Shown here: positions 22,932 to 34,698 of the stretch, in pieces
Position numbering within the stretch: the stretch's first letter is position 1
Layout: each line of letters starts with the position of its first letter
Assembly (NCBI GenBank): GCA_018257865.1
Contig: JAEUBA010000033.1
Coordinates: forward strand, 62,001 to 126,000
Reading direction: 5' to 3'
Length of the DNA: 64,000 nt
Source: Stereocaulon alpinum
Lineage: Eukaryota > Ascomycota > Lecanoromycetes > Lecanorales > Stereocaulaceae
The notes under the pieces: model-generated
The model's database searches: none
What the model was told of the DNA's origin: nothing
What the model saw: the letters and a program-made list of their open reading frames with translations, nothing else
Program-made: the position numbers and the translations under genes

Positions 22932-23108
22932 TTAGAGTTTGGGCTTTGGACGGTGACTGTGTCGTTCACACGGATACGTCAGATACTGTGGAGGATTGTA
23001 CCGCATTTCGTGTGCATAAGGGTCAAAGCCCCAGAACTTGCCACAATGATCGGTCTGAACACGGCAGAGATCTCCACAGGAATAGTAGATGCTGGTATGA
23101 GTACACAT
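22932..23108 (-). CDS. Small Cys-rich protein, Met-Cys-aromatic type (58 aa)
   Basis: Start chosen at the Met of MCTHTSIYYSCGDLC, giving 58 residues with Cys at 2, 11, 15, 22 and 47 and a basic tail (HSHRPKPKL). The N-terminal ten residues follow the same spacing as the 22334-22513 and 24726-24911 products: Met-Cys, polar residues, aromatic pair, Cys-Gly. No signal peptide or membrane segment. Function unknown; the call depends on the shared pattern. Confidence 0.42.
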   Translation of the reverse strand: MCTHTSIYYSCGDLCRVQTDHCGKFWGFDPYAHEMRYNPPQYLTYPCERHSHRPKPKL

Positions 23109-23403
23109 TTTGCTCTTGTTGGAGATCCTTGAAAATGGATCTTGTGATTCTGCCGAGGAAGAGTTCACAACAAGCAGGATTAAGACACATAAAGCACAGC
23201 AGGTGTATGTAAGCTAGCCGATCTACATGCAAGGGACTTCGAATTCGGAGTCCAAAAGACTCTTTGGACAGAAAATCTGACCGCATTTCTATCAAATGTG
23301 CTCCGATGACCATAAACGCTCTATCTATCAAACCAAATGTCGCTCAAAGACCCTAATAACCAGCGCCATAATCAGACTGCCGAGCAAGTGCTACACTTCA
23401 ATG

Positions 23404-23544
23404 TCATTTACCACGCCTAGGACAGCGGTCAGGCGTCGGACAATCTCTATTCTCTTTGACGCAATTTGGTCGGTCTTCGCATCGTTCCATCCTTATGTGT
23501 CGGAGACAGCCGTCCGAATATCCGAAGTGGATGGTGAAACACAT
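23404..23544 (-). CDS. Small Cys-rich protein, Met-Cys-aromatic type (46 aa)
   Basis: A 46-codon frame, easily missed because of its length, starting MCFTIHFGYSDGC and ending CPTPDRCPRRGK, with Cys at 2, 13, 22, 28, 35 and 41. It lies on the same strand and between two other members of the apparent cluster. The regular spacing of late cysteines (gaps of 6-9) and the Met-Cys-Phe start support it; length alone would not. Function unknown. Confidence 0.35.
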   Translation of the reverse strand: MCFTIHFGYSDGCLRHIRMERCEDRPNCVKENRDCPTPDRCPRRGK

Positions 23545-24725
23545 CTTCCCCACAGCGCGAAGTTCGTATTGTGGACGATCGGAAGACTCGAGACTTTTGG
23601 CTATGCTGTTTCGTGTTTTGCGGATTTTGATTGTGGGTCGTGCTCTGCTGATAGCGAATGAGTGCGAGGATGGAGAAATTTATATGGAGAGTTGCCCTTA
23701 TCGGAGCAGACTTGGAGCATATCGGACTTGACGAATAGAGTTGTGGCAATTGTTGGAGCAGTCGGATGCTGTGGTTTGCTGTATTGAAGATGACGGTTGA
23801 TCAAATCGAAGCAAGTTCGGAATTGCAATCTTGTTCGTTCACTAGATCTGGCAAACATGAGATGGTGACTATCAAGGTAGCGGCTATGAAATGCTGCGCC
23901 TGCAATCAGATCCGATCAACTCGGGAGTGGTATGCTGGAATGCAAACATCTAAGCCGTTGAAAATGGTACGACTAGCATATCGCAATCTGTGAGGCATCC
24001 TACAGTGTTGACAAGACCGTAAACATCATTCACGTTAGTAAATGAGACGGACACACAGACCTTTGTCAGAATAATACTCTCTGCTGTCTTATGTTGCAAA
24101 AGTTGGATGTTCTCCGAATCTTGCTATGGAAGGCTTGGAATGCGGACAGAAGGGAGATACGCTTGAGATGGTGCTTCGTGTGTAAAAGTCAGAGGGCATA
24201 GTTTGGAATGGAGAAAACGATCTCATCAATCAAATCTATGACACCGAGAACAAACGGCGAGGCTATGAAACACGTCGTTGAAAGCTGTGCTGTCAAGATT
24301 GGGAGTCAGGCTTGTATTGAAATAGAAATCGCGAAGATGAGTTGGTGTGACCTCTGGATCTAGCAAGCTGAGAGGGGTCATAATGCTGGGACAATGGTAG
24401 ACCTTTACATGATTTCCGTAGGATAATTTTACAAACGTTGTCTTGTTACGGCACTAGAACTTGTAGCGATGGGCTGGTGGCGAATAAGTGATGGAGTGGG
24501 AATCTAATGAGAATGAATTGGAAATGAACAACTACCAGTGCTGATGAGGGCGATCTTGCCTATCACAATTGTTGCTGTACTTCAATACCATCATGGATAG
24601 AGCATTCAGAAGTTGTTCACTATGTTGGTAGAAAATTGCTCCGCAAGCGCCCTACTGATCACCCTTCGCTGCATGTCAGCCAACCCAGAAGGTCACCAAG
24701 CAGCCAGCATTACAAATCGACCAAT

Positions 24726-24911
24726 TCAAATAACGTTGCAACAACGTGTCCCAGCTGCGCAACGGTCACAAGGGTAGTCGTGGAGGGGTTCCTTGATTTT
24801 CAACATTCCAGTCGGATGATGCGTCCCACGATACGCACATGTAGGCAGTTCCTGAATTTCTGTGCGAGCCGTACAGCCGCAAGAGTAAGTGTAACTGACC
24901 TTCTTGCACAT
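24726..24911 (-). CDS. Small Cys-rich protein, Met-Cys-aromatic type (61 aa)
   Basis: The most convincing of the group: MCKKVSYTYSCGCTARTEIQ at the start, then Cys25, and a C-terminal YPCDRCAAGTRCC with a CxxC pair. Total eight Cys in 61 residues. The CxxC plus Cys-Gly arrangement suggests a metal-binding or disulfide-knotted mini-domain, but His is scarce and no known finger fits exactly. There is no secretion signal, so a cytosolic metal site is more likely than a secreted knot. Confidence 0.5.
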   Translation of the reverse strand: MCKKVSYTYSCGCTARTEIQELPTCAYRGTHHPTGMLKIKEPLHDYPCDRCAAGTRCCNVI

Positions 24912-25841
24912 CGTGTACTGTCTGGGAAATCGAGTGGGAAACGTTCGTCTGTACCGTGGATGTTTGAGGCGTATGTGGTGCTCTGTTGGGACAGATTCTA
25001 CAAAAGAAAGGGGAGAGAGGTGATGGTCAGCGGGATACATATATGATGGGATTTCGGAATGGAAAGCGTCAAGTTTGATGCTAACATTTTAGGGAAATCG
25101 CATCGATGAGGGAGCTATTTCACACCGATCTTATAGGTTAGGACAAGCTTGTGTTTTCACTGGATCTGGCGATTTATAAATAAGCTCTTATTGAACGGAT
25201 CCCGAATCGCTGTGATGGCACTTATCAGTTTGCTTCGCAGTTCTCGAGCTACATCATGGTGTGTAATCCACGACAACCGCATCAGCGGAGACCCAGGTGG
25301 ACACGGACATTGGTAGAGCTGTGTTGGAGAGTACTCCAAACAAGTAAACTTTAGCAATCCAGCATGATGGGTATTCCCTTGAAGCAAGCAATCTGATTAC
25401 GGCTGACTGATCGATCGTAATCCGTACCAACACATCGCGGATTTGCATGAGTACTACTCGATCTATATACGTGGATTCAAGAATATCAGGCAGAAGTCAG
25501 GGCAAGTAGTCTGACAACATGGTTGGTTATGCTAGGCGTATGGCCGTGATCATGATGCCGGGACCGTCGCTGGTGCTTAGAGGTCAATATCACTGTGACT
25601 TATGGAGCCATAGCCTCCTGTGCGATAATCTAACGAAGTATTGCTCCAAGGATAGTTTTGGCTCCATGTTCTAGTAGACAAACCCCCCACACGATGATGC
25701 TAATTTAGCGCGATCTCTCCCGCGTTTAGCGCTTACTTCCCGTGCTGTGGGGGTTTGATAGCTCCCAGATACTTGATTCGCATTCACTCTTCTTCAGGCA
25801 GGCGATGATTATTGCAATATAGCAGTAGTCTGATAGATCCT
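24912..25841. other. Intergenic region upstream of ATG29
   Basis: Only frames under 80 codons, none with a motif. About 25690-25841, with a C/T-rich stretch, should be the ATG29 promoter and leader. Confidence 0.5.
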
Positions 25842-27401
25842 ATGTCTCCTATAAAGGATCGGGTCTCGTCGAGGCCGCCATCCAGCGGGCAAGATGTCCA
25901 CTATACCGTTCTCATCCGCCTTCCCTTCCCTCGAGGCGACTTCGTTGACCCACCTCCGGTACGCTGCCTGTTTCGCCATTCGGGGATGGTCTGACGCTGA
26001 TGCTATATAGATCAACTGGAGCTCGACCAAAGAACGCGAGTTATGGAGCGTTATTTCAAGCTCTCCCTTCGGCCAAGAACTAGACTGTGAGATCCGCTGG
26101 TTTACTCAAACGGCAGGAGCCTACGCTGACGGGTGGTTATAGTGCAGGAGATGTAAGTCAAGGCGCAAGCCACTCTGTTGGCGATATCGTTCTAACTGAC
26201 CCTCAAACCCAGCGCCAACCGGTTCGACGTTTCACTGCCTTTCCTTTCACAGCAATGTGCATGGCTTTTCGAACGGCATCGCTCGCAACTCAGAGCCCAA
26301 GTACGCAAGCTGAATCGACCCCTCTCGATTGGTACATCTCCGACACCTGACTCTGCGTCTGGGAGTGGGACACCTGGCCAGATTGCAACAACACGGGCTG
26401 GGAGTGGAGGTAAGAACTCGGAAGGACAAGGTTCTACTCTTATTGAACCTTTGCTAGGGTCAAGAGTAGCATCATCCTTGTCGCAGAGATCGAAGGAGCG
26501 TCCTGCCTCTCAAGGCGATGGAAGCAAGGAAATGCCACGACCAGCAAAAGGTGAATCTATATAGGAGGACTGGGTCTTACGAGTGCTAATGACTCTCATA
26601 GGGATACCAATGTCCCGCACCACTTCGATCAATACGGTTACCCAAATGCAGAACGCCTCTCCTTCGGCCTCACCAAAGTCTAATGCGGAAAGGCGATCAT
26701 CGTTCGCTCACCGGAACCGCAGTCGAGAACCCTCGGGTCGATCCGTGGAGGCTTCTCCCAGACCAGCGCACCGCTCTCTAGTACGCACAGCCAGCCCTTC
26801 CGCAACAGTCGGTGACTCTTCTGCTTCCTCTTCATCCGAATCGGAACCCCTACATCCAATGCATCGAAGTCGCACATTTGCACGGCGACCACGCTACTCA
26901 TCCTCGAAAGCACCTCTCAACCCTCTTTCCGATGCCGATGAAGAAGACGAGGATTCGCCTCCATTTCTACCCTTCTCCGACGCCAGGACAGTTACACCTC
27001 CTCCACCCACGGACCCTGGTGCCACCGTCAAGATCTCACCAAAGAGACCGCACTCCCAACGACACACTCACGGCCCAAGCTCTACGCTTAAAGCTCGACA
27101 GAATCCGCAGACTGCTCACTCTTCCTCGTCATCCGCCCAATCCCAACCCCAACCCCAAAATAGACCCCCACAGCAACCCCTATCCTCCCTCTCGCCACGA
27201 CAACGACGCCTGGCGAAGGAAGGAAGTGACGGGACGCCTAGTATGGGTAGCAGCTTCAGCGACCTGGACGACGCTAGTGTGACGCAGAGTGCACTAGAAG
27301 AGGCCTTGGCGAGTAACATGAATCGTGGTGTGGCCAGTCGTATGAGTACGATCAGTCAGGCTTTCAGATCTAATGTATTCAGTGGAGAGAGAAAGCGTTA
27401 G
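25842..27401 (+). CDS. atg29: Autophagy protein Atg29, 446 aa, five exons with a 10-nt microexon
   Basis: Exons 25842-25958, 26011-26086, 26143-26152, 26213-26550 and 26602-27401; phases 0, 1, 2, 1 agree. Atg29 is part of the Atg17-Atg29-Atg31 scaffold that starts autophagosome formation. The N-terminal domain matches the family: VHYTVLIRLPFPRGDFVDPP, then INWSSTKERELWSVIS, then ANRFDVSLPFLSQQCAWLFE. The rest is disordered and Ser/Pro-rich, ending in the conserved SMGSSFSDLDDASVTQSALE and ALASNMNRGVASRMSTISQA blocks. The microexon TGCAGGAGAT is needed: the alternative acceptor eight bases on makes TGA, and reading through meets TAG. With it, LQEIANRF joins the conserved blocks without a break. 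Confidence 0.9.
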
Positions 27402-29409
27402 GCACTTCAGAGGTGTCTACGTAGCTTTATTCGATTCTGACATTCACCAGATAGCAGACCATTCCAAACTTGCACGTCATAGTATTTGTCTCGACCTGTG
27501 ATCGGGTTGAAGCGTGAAGAGGACATGTCCTAGTTCTAGTATTATCAAGGCTAATACATGTTAGTAATATTCTACAGGAGCCGCGAGAGCTATCCATCCT
27601 GGCTACTTGCGACATACGAGTTTCAATATGTCCTAGTGATGAAGCTCGTTACTTGAAACTACGGATGACATATATTTGGGGGAGATAGTAACTCAAGGTA
27701 AAAATTGGAGGCTTTGATGGTCATGGTCGATGCTTCGATATCGATCCTCGAAGGTCATGCTGGAGTTGGGATCGATGTTTGATGCATCATCATCCACGAT
27801 GGCTTTCAATACTCTTCGCTTGGAGAAGTCGCACCAAGTAATGGGCCGGCCTGTTCCCTACGCGGTGCTTTATACATTCCTAGGCTCTATATACTCCATA
27901 TTCATTGAAATGAGATCTCGAAGGTCACCTTCCGTCTATGCCAAATATAAAGCCATTACTAGACTTACTATGGTTTGGATGTCTCTGATTCTCAACACAA
28001 TACAATAAGCGAAGTTAAGGTTTTTGCTAGCTAGATCCAGTCTTGGACGAACCTTGGCCTGTTCCGCGTCGTGTGTTAGGTAGTCAGGCACTCGGACAGC
28101 CTAGGCATTTTGGCAAGAATCGAAGTCATGCCAAGTTGGGCCAATTTCTGGATGACCTTCGTTGAACGTCATAAGATTCTAGGTAGTGTCTTGAGCGCCA
28201 TCTGAATATGTGATTGCTCGATTGATTCAGTGGTTGACAAGTTTTAGCTGTCAGTGGAGTTTGGAATGCAGAAGCACCCAGAGAGTCCTATTGGCTCAAA
28301 CTTTTTCGATTCTCATGCATCGGAGTTGAAAATTGAGCAAGCATAGCGAGATCTCCGGCTCACTGTGCTTTGAGACTTCCGGTGTTCAAAGAGACTACCA
28401 GAATAGGGGACGCTGATGTGTGGTGTGGTCCGCAGTCAGAATACCCACTAGCAATATTTCTGAGCCGACTGAGAATTGATACACGACATTTGAAGCTAGA
28501 AATCTCAATATCCATAAGGTAAGAAGCTACCTTAGGTCCAGAACGCAAAGCCTTCAATGTCTCCACTCAAAGACGGCAGATAAATCTTGCACGTGGCTTA
28601 TCTCGATCCAAGTACCTCGCATTGCGATGCTAGTGTTCTCATGAGGGTTTCGGTGCAAAAAGACCCAATGATAACGCCTTATCGTAAAGCGCTGTTGACT
28701 AAGCCGAGCCGCCGGATTTACCTGAGACGAACGGGTCATCCGGAAAGGAAAGGCACCAATCAAAACTGGCCGTGCGGAGCATGACTAAACCGAGTTACCT
28801 GTTTGAGGCTCACGTCAGCACAACGAAGATCTTAAAGCCGCATCAATCGGATCGGCTTGACCATCTCAGCTCGACACGCCTTGAAGTCAATCTGAGGGGT
28901 TTGACCTAATCGCTGTTCCCGCTCGTCAGGGACACCAAAAATTCCATGGTAACCCGGTAAATGGGCCCCTTTATCACTCAGGAATCCTTCAAACACTGAC
29001 ACCAATTACTCTTAAGAGGCTCGCCTAGGTCATTCGGTTAGGGGCACCCCCCCGCCCGAGAAAGTATGAAATTTCTGGTGTTCCTGACTCAAAGGAAATA
29101 ATTCGTTGATCATCGAGTACTTGGCCCCCACTAAATAGTGACTGCATAAAGAACGTGGTAAAGTGGGAACTCTTAGTTCAATCTGCAGACTTCAGATACA
29201 GTCACCTGAAGCCGAATGCAGCTTATTGGCACAGTAGACTCAAACTTTCGTGCTCGCGTGCCCTTGCTCTCTTCGATTTGCACGTTACATTATCGTAATC
29301 GCAAGCTGATTGCCCTGCTTCGACTCAACATGTTATATACTGTCATGTCTCAGCCAAGGATTCCACAAGCGCGCCTTCGTCCTCCTGGACGAGCACATCA
29401 AATTATACA
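27402..29409. other. Gene-poor region containing a MITE-like repeat
   Basis: No gene is supported. Short frames of 60-92 codons at 27730-28008 and 28360-28784 lack motifs. The repeat at 28925-29088 is listed separately; the last 200 nt should be the promoter of the receptor gene. Confidence 0.5.
28925..29088. repeat. MITE-like element, copy 1, with terminal inverted repeats
   Basis: The left end GTCAGGGACACCAAAAATTC is the imperfect reverse complement of the right end (GAAATTTCTGGTGTTCCTGAC at 29068-29088). The internal arm TTAGGGGCACCCC (from 29038) and the preceding AATTACTCTTAAGAGGCTC recur in the copy at 56697-56909. No coding capacity. It looks like a non-autonomous DNA element; I cannot name the transposase family and no clear target duplication is visible. 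Confidence 0.6.
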
Positions 29410-30660
29410 ATGGAAGCCCCATTTCCCTACATTTTGGATCCTTCGGCTAATAAACAACCACACATCTATGGCACTGTATGCACAGTCTGGGTTTTAGCAG
29501 TTGCGAGTTTGGCCTTGCGTGTCCAGGCTCGAAGAATGTCCAAAGCACGCCTAGGCGTGGATGATTATCTTTTGATCGTGTCTCTGGTTTTCGCTACTGC
29601 TCTATGCGGCGACATGCTCCTGCTCCTGCACAATGGCTTTGGTCAACATCTGAGGTCGATACAGCAGTTCGACAAATTGGTGAAAATGTTCCTATTCAGC
29701 GATGTGGCATGGTATGCTACCTTAGCCTTCTCTAAGTACTCGATTCTGCTTTTCTACTGGCGGCTGTTTGGCCACGTGAAAGCCATTCAGTGGCCCATCT
29801 ACATTCTACTCGGTCTAACAACCGGCTGGTTCGTCGAAGCGGTAAGACATTTAGCGCAACGGTAGACATTCGAGCAATTGCTTACTGATCTTGGGACAGT
29901 TTCTTATAATGATCTTCGGGTGTACACCTATCGCCTCATTTTGGAATTTCAGCATCAAAGGGGAACGTTGCATAAACTTTGTCCAGTTCGCCCTCCCCAA
30001 CATGGTGATCAATCTCGTCACGGATATTCTCATTCTCGCCCTCCCTTTGCCGTTTATCTGGCGCCTTCAGCAAAGTGTTACTCAGAAAATCTTGGTGACT
30101 TTGATGTTTCTGTGCGGAGGATTGTAAGATGATCAATCCATGGACTTCGCATAAGGACTCGTACTGATCGTCCTCTTAGTGTCTGCATCGTGTCTCTCAT
30201 TCGACTCGTCATCTTACTGCAAACGGATTTCACCTCGTTAGACTTGTCCTGGTCTATTGCTGACTTTTCAATGTGGTGTACCGTGGAAGCCTGCTTTGCC
30301 ATCATTTCCGGTAAGTACCTCCACCACCGGTTTGCCTTGCTCTCTGACAGACATTCTCCAGCATCCCTCCCCTTACTCCGTCCTATATACAAGGCCTCCA
30401 CATCTTATGTCTTATGTCTCTACAAGAGATCCACACTTTCCCTTTCGCAGTCCAGCAAGAGCTTCGGCGCCTCCTCAAGGAAGGACACCGCCAGTATGGA
30501 CGAGGATACGCTGCCGATGCATAAATTTCAGATATACGAAGGCAAGCCAGTGCAAGGACATGAAGGCCCTATTAGAATAGAAAATGAAGTCGCTATTGTG
30601 TATGAGCCGCGGATACAGATTGAAACAAGGAGGAATGCCCTGGAGCAGGGCAAGTGTTGA
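29410..30660 (+). CDS. Fungal rhodopsin-fold integral membrane protein (PTH11-like/SAT4 family), 361 aa, four exons
   Basis: Exons 29410-29841, 29900-30123, 30180-30310 and 30362-30660; phases 0, 2, 1 agree. Seven hydrophobic segments are visible. Family marks include LRVQARRMSKARLGVDDYLL after helix 1 (the Arg...Asp-Asp-Tyr block), the LFSDVAWYATLAFSKYSILL helix, GERCINFVQFALPNMVINLV (Cys of the extracellular loop, helix 5), LPLPFIWRLQQSVTQKILVT and the FVCIVSLIRL helix. The last exon is a 100-residue cytosolic tail. Such proteins are candidate G-protein-coupled receptors; PTH11 itself senses host surfaces in a rice pathogen. Ligand unknown. A second family member lies at 47.4 kb. Confidence 0.85.
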
Positions 30661-31953
30661 TTATAATGTACTATAAGCCAAGATAAGAATCGCAAGGCGC
30701 GATATTCCACTGCTTAACAGTCCAAAACTCCAAACTACTTGAGAAAGATCATCCATGACGTGACTAATGTTAACTACCTAAATATACTACGTTGTCTATC
30801 CCATGCACATATCAAGACTTAATGCTCCCAGCTGTCCCTGCCAGCTGAATAAGGGGTACATATCACCCCCCGCTCCCCTAATCCCCTAGTAACCAATCAA
30901 CTACCATGTTGTCGCATGCCAGGCCTAGCCGCCTGGTGCGAGCAATACCCTTACACGCTGCGCGCTACCTTGTCAGATCACATGGCTAGACCCTAGACTT
31001 GCGAAATATACGTTTTACACGCCCTATAAAGCGGTATTGCAGTCAGTGTTGGGCCCCGTACAAGGCTAGAAGCCTATCAATCGGATTCTTTGATAGGGCT
31101 CTGTCCGAAAATATTGATTATAAAATTGTCAAGAAGGGCTGGGCGAGCTGTATAGGTTTACCTCCAAAAGTAAGGCCGTTGCTATGATTGATACGTTGCG
31201 TATCAAAAGTATCCTTGATATGTGGAGAGGTGGTGGAATGCCAAGACCGCTTACGCTTCCGCCAGTAATGATACTCTAAGATCTCCAGAAACTGAAAGAC
31301 GCATTACTTCATCTGGATATCCATCCTATAGTATTCTTTCGTTACTTCAATCAATTGACCCTGACCACTTGCTTGGAGTAGAAACCCCACAACCCAGCTG
31401 CAGGCCTCCTGTTCCCCACATATAGGTTACCTCGATGGCGGCCCATGGGACAAGCGACGTCCCACTGGTGAAACTGCCGCAACGAGGCAAGAGTATCTCT
31501 ACAAATACGACTCCTAGTGGACGTGTCGCTCGCTGTCCAACCCTAATAAGTACAGCGGCCATTCCTCCTGCTCCATTAGGACCAAGCTTACCATCTCACT
31601 CGGCTCAGCGTCTGCCGACACAAATCACAAACACCCAACCTAGTCAGAGTCATTGGACGGCATTGAAACATCACTTGCCGTTTTTGGAACGCACACACAC
31701 TATCATCGCCTAGGTCATTGGCCTTACTGGAGTTGGTTGTTCTTAGTGTATACTATGCACGAAAAACGTGGAACCTTGGTGCATGGACTGCTGAAAAGGA
31801 TTTCAATCAGTGGTGTGAAAATGATCTAGTAAAGATTCCAGTCAGGCTAACTTTTAATACACATTAGCTGAACCAAAGTAGACTTCTCGCAATACCACAT
31901 CAGATGACTGCAAGCATGCCTTACAGCAAGGACTCAGTAGTCCACCCATTTTG
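30661..31953. other. Intergenic region, no gene seen
   Basis: Frames up to 92 codons on both strands without motifs. The stretch 30830-31190 might be an eroded transposon, but I could not identify one. The right part is the likely promoter of the next gene. Confidence 0.4.
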
Positions 31954-33457
31954 ATGAACCTTGTCAGAAGAGGCATTCAACAAGCCCGACAGTTCGCCCC
32001 ACCTAAACCATCACAGATGATGGCGAAGAACCTGTTCAGATCAGTCATCAAACAAGCCAGACGACTTACGCCGTTAGGATCATTACCACTGATGGTGAAG
32101 GCTGTCGGCCATCGATTGCACTGGGTGGTCGAAAATCACTTTCGAGTTCTCAAGATAGAAACAAGCAGAACGCTTTCAACACTTTTGGCACTCGGTGGAC
32201 GGTATGGAATTAGGCGCTCTCTGCAATGGGGTCAGTTTGTCGCAAGCCTCTCTAAGCTGTTCTTGGCGGAATTCTCCAACCACTTCGTAGTGGAGGGAGC
32301 TCCACGTAGTATTACTGCCACTGATCTATGGCTAACCAAATTCTGGTATCGTATACCTTGGCACAGGATCTGGCAGGCTGTAATAACATCATATGGCATG
32401 TTATTTTTTGGGCTTGAGCTATACTTTTTGTACCTCAGAAAATTGACACACGGCGCACGAATACCTGAACAGCCAAATGAGACCATTCGTTGGCCTCCCT
32501 ATACGCCTATGTACATTCAAGTCGGTGTGAAGAGTGGTCCTAATCTTTACCACTTCCTCGAAACGAATGTCACCGGGACTACAGACGAGCCTAAAGCTGG
32601 GAAGGATATCGTGCTCCAAAAAATCCAAGGATCTTACCAGAAAGTAAAGGCTCCTACTCGGATTGGTCATGGGGTCACACGTTTTAGACTGGTCAGGGTA
32701 AAGGCCTATTTCGTCTCAATATGTACCGATAGACGTTGAAACTAACACTTGTCAGTTTAGAGCTTTACAACTACTCCCGCTACAGTCTGAAGCGACGCGC
32801 TGTCTTTTCGTGGGCAAGGTCACGGAGATCTACGACAATCCACCAGCCATAGAGGCTTTCATGAATCGATATCAGTACAGCTACGATCCTGCTGATGCTC
32901 AACCATCCAGGGACCCTATTCAAATACAACACCCAACCATAGGCTCTAAGCACGTGCGCCATCAAATGTTCCATCCCCGACGTGTAGAAGGCTCGGCACT
33001 GTTATTGTCAGTCCCAAAGCGGATCGGGAGCATACGAGCATCAATTGGATCCGGTGATGACGAGTGGGGCATTGTCATTGAAGAAGGAATGATACGTAGC
33101 TCAATGATTAGCCTTTTAGTTCTGGGTTTGTATATCTTTATTGCTTTCTATGAAGTATGCGGTGTCACTTATAATTTCTTTAGCATTGTTCTGATTTCAT
33201 TCATACTCATAACGAGCTTGTTCTTCACCATGAGCGATCATTTAGCGTATGAAGGATGCATAACGGACTATGGGGGTATCAATATGCGTCTATCAACAAC
33301 AAGGTCTGATTTCGAGGTTATTCTCACAAAGAAACTCCCGAGAACGCGGGTGAATATCAGTGAGGGCTACAGAGAAACCACCATTGGACCTACCATCCTT
33401 CTTGAATTCCAATATATATATCTATCCAACTTCAGTAGAAACCCTGCGCACTGGTAA
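31954..33457 (+). CDS. Unknown membrane protein, 481 aa, two exons
   Basis: Exon 1 is 31954-32697 and exon 2 is 32756-33457; the GTAAAG...TGTCAG intron is phase 0 and has a CTAAC branch site. The first 60 residues contain three short basic helical repeats (GIQQARQFAPP, VIKQARRLTPL, VKAVGHRLHW). A hydrophobic segment lies at about 152-169 (AVITSYGMLFFGLELYFLYL) and two more near the end (SLLVLGLYIFIAFYEVCGV and FFSIVLISFILITSLFFTMS). Between them is a soluble stretch of about 200 residues. I recognise no family; the length of continuous spliced frame is the main support. Start at 31954 is the first ATG in frame. Confidence 0.6.
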
Positions 33458-34698
33458 AACAATACATGTTACAACCAACATCCACTCTCAAGATCTAGCG
33501 CTAAACAACAAGGTCCAATTCCAGAAGTCGGTATCCACAAACCCGCTAATACCATCGTATCTAGCGATAGGGGATACGACTTTCCGCCAATCAAGGGGAT
33601 CCATCTCCCCCAGCCCTCCTCAACAACCATCTATCTACCCAACAACCTCTGCTAAAGCCCTATCCAAACCTCCGACCAACAAGCATCTAGCCTCCAACAC
33701 TAACCGCAACACCACTCCATAAAGCGTATAAAACATCTCTCTCGCAAATCTATAATCAAGCCCCATACTCCAACAAAATAGAGCGCAGCTATCGCTCCCC
33801 CAAGGCAGCAACCGATACCAAGTCCTCAACAACGCTGGAGCAGGAAACTATGCCATTGGTTATGGTACAACTGTATAAGCCCGAAAATCCGTATATGGAA
33901 CTAAGTTGCTCAAGTGCTGAATAGAGACCTGGGCTGTGTTTTCTTGATCTATGGGCGGGATTGGAGCTCGCTTGTAATGCGATTTGTGCTGGGAGAGAGG
34001 GGAGAGTGGGGATTGGAGCTGGGGGTGGAGGGGGTGGAGGGGTTGTAGGGGTGTTTTTGCCGATGTGGAGAGGTGGTGTGTAGGCTGTTTCTTTCGGGCT
34101 GAGTAAAGTCCGGGATGCGTCATCTAGAGTACGATGAGACTAATCACCATCCTTGACCCCCTCCCCGGAATCCAGGGCTCTACTATAAATTCTAGACCTA
34201 TACGTACCTACAGTACGTTCGAAACTCCTTACTCCGGCTATAGCTAAGTAGTATCCGTAGCTCCCATGGCTACAGGAGTGTTAGATAGGATTGGTTGAGT
34301 ACGCAATATGAAGCGTGTCCATCGGACAAATGCGTTGCTGATTGAACGTCGGTTATAGCAGAGTAGATTTGATTTTCAGCTTAATTTCATGAATATGGAG
34401 GCGGGGATAGAGGTAGAGGACGAGGAGTTCAAAGGGGAAGGTTTATAGAAGGTCTTTCGCAAGGATAAGATGTAGTCTGACGCACGGCTCTCTGACTCAG
34501 ACTCGGATCTTTCTGTGACGGTTGTCTGGGTCTAAAGTTATTTCGGGGAAAGGAATGGTACCTGTGACTGGGAGTCTCGCGCAAATAGTCTCATGTTAGT
34601 TAGCCTGCGAGGAATTGGGTGCGTATAAGACAATTGCATGAATTGATCCATCAATGTTTGCTAGCTAGGGCCAACACAGTCCCACCCCTACCAGCAAT
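33458..34698. other. Intergenic region with a G-rich tract
   Basis: No gene is supported. At about 33984-34060 the plus strand is strongly purine- and G-rich (runs such as GGGGGTGGAGGGGGTGGAGG), a possible quadruplex-forming sequence. The right end is the 3' flank of the disrupted transporter. Confidence 0.5.
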
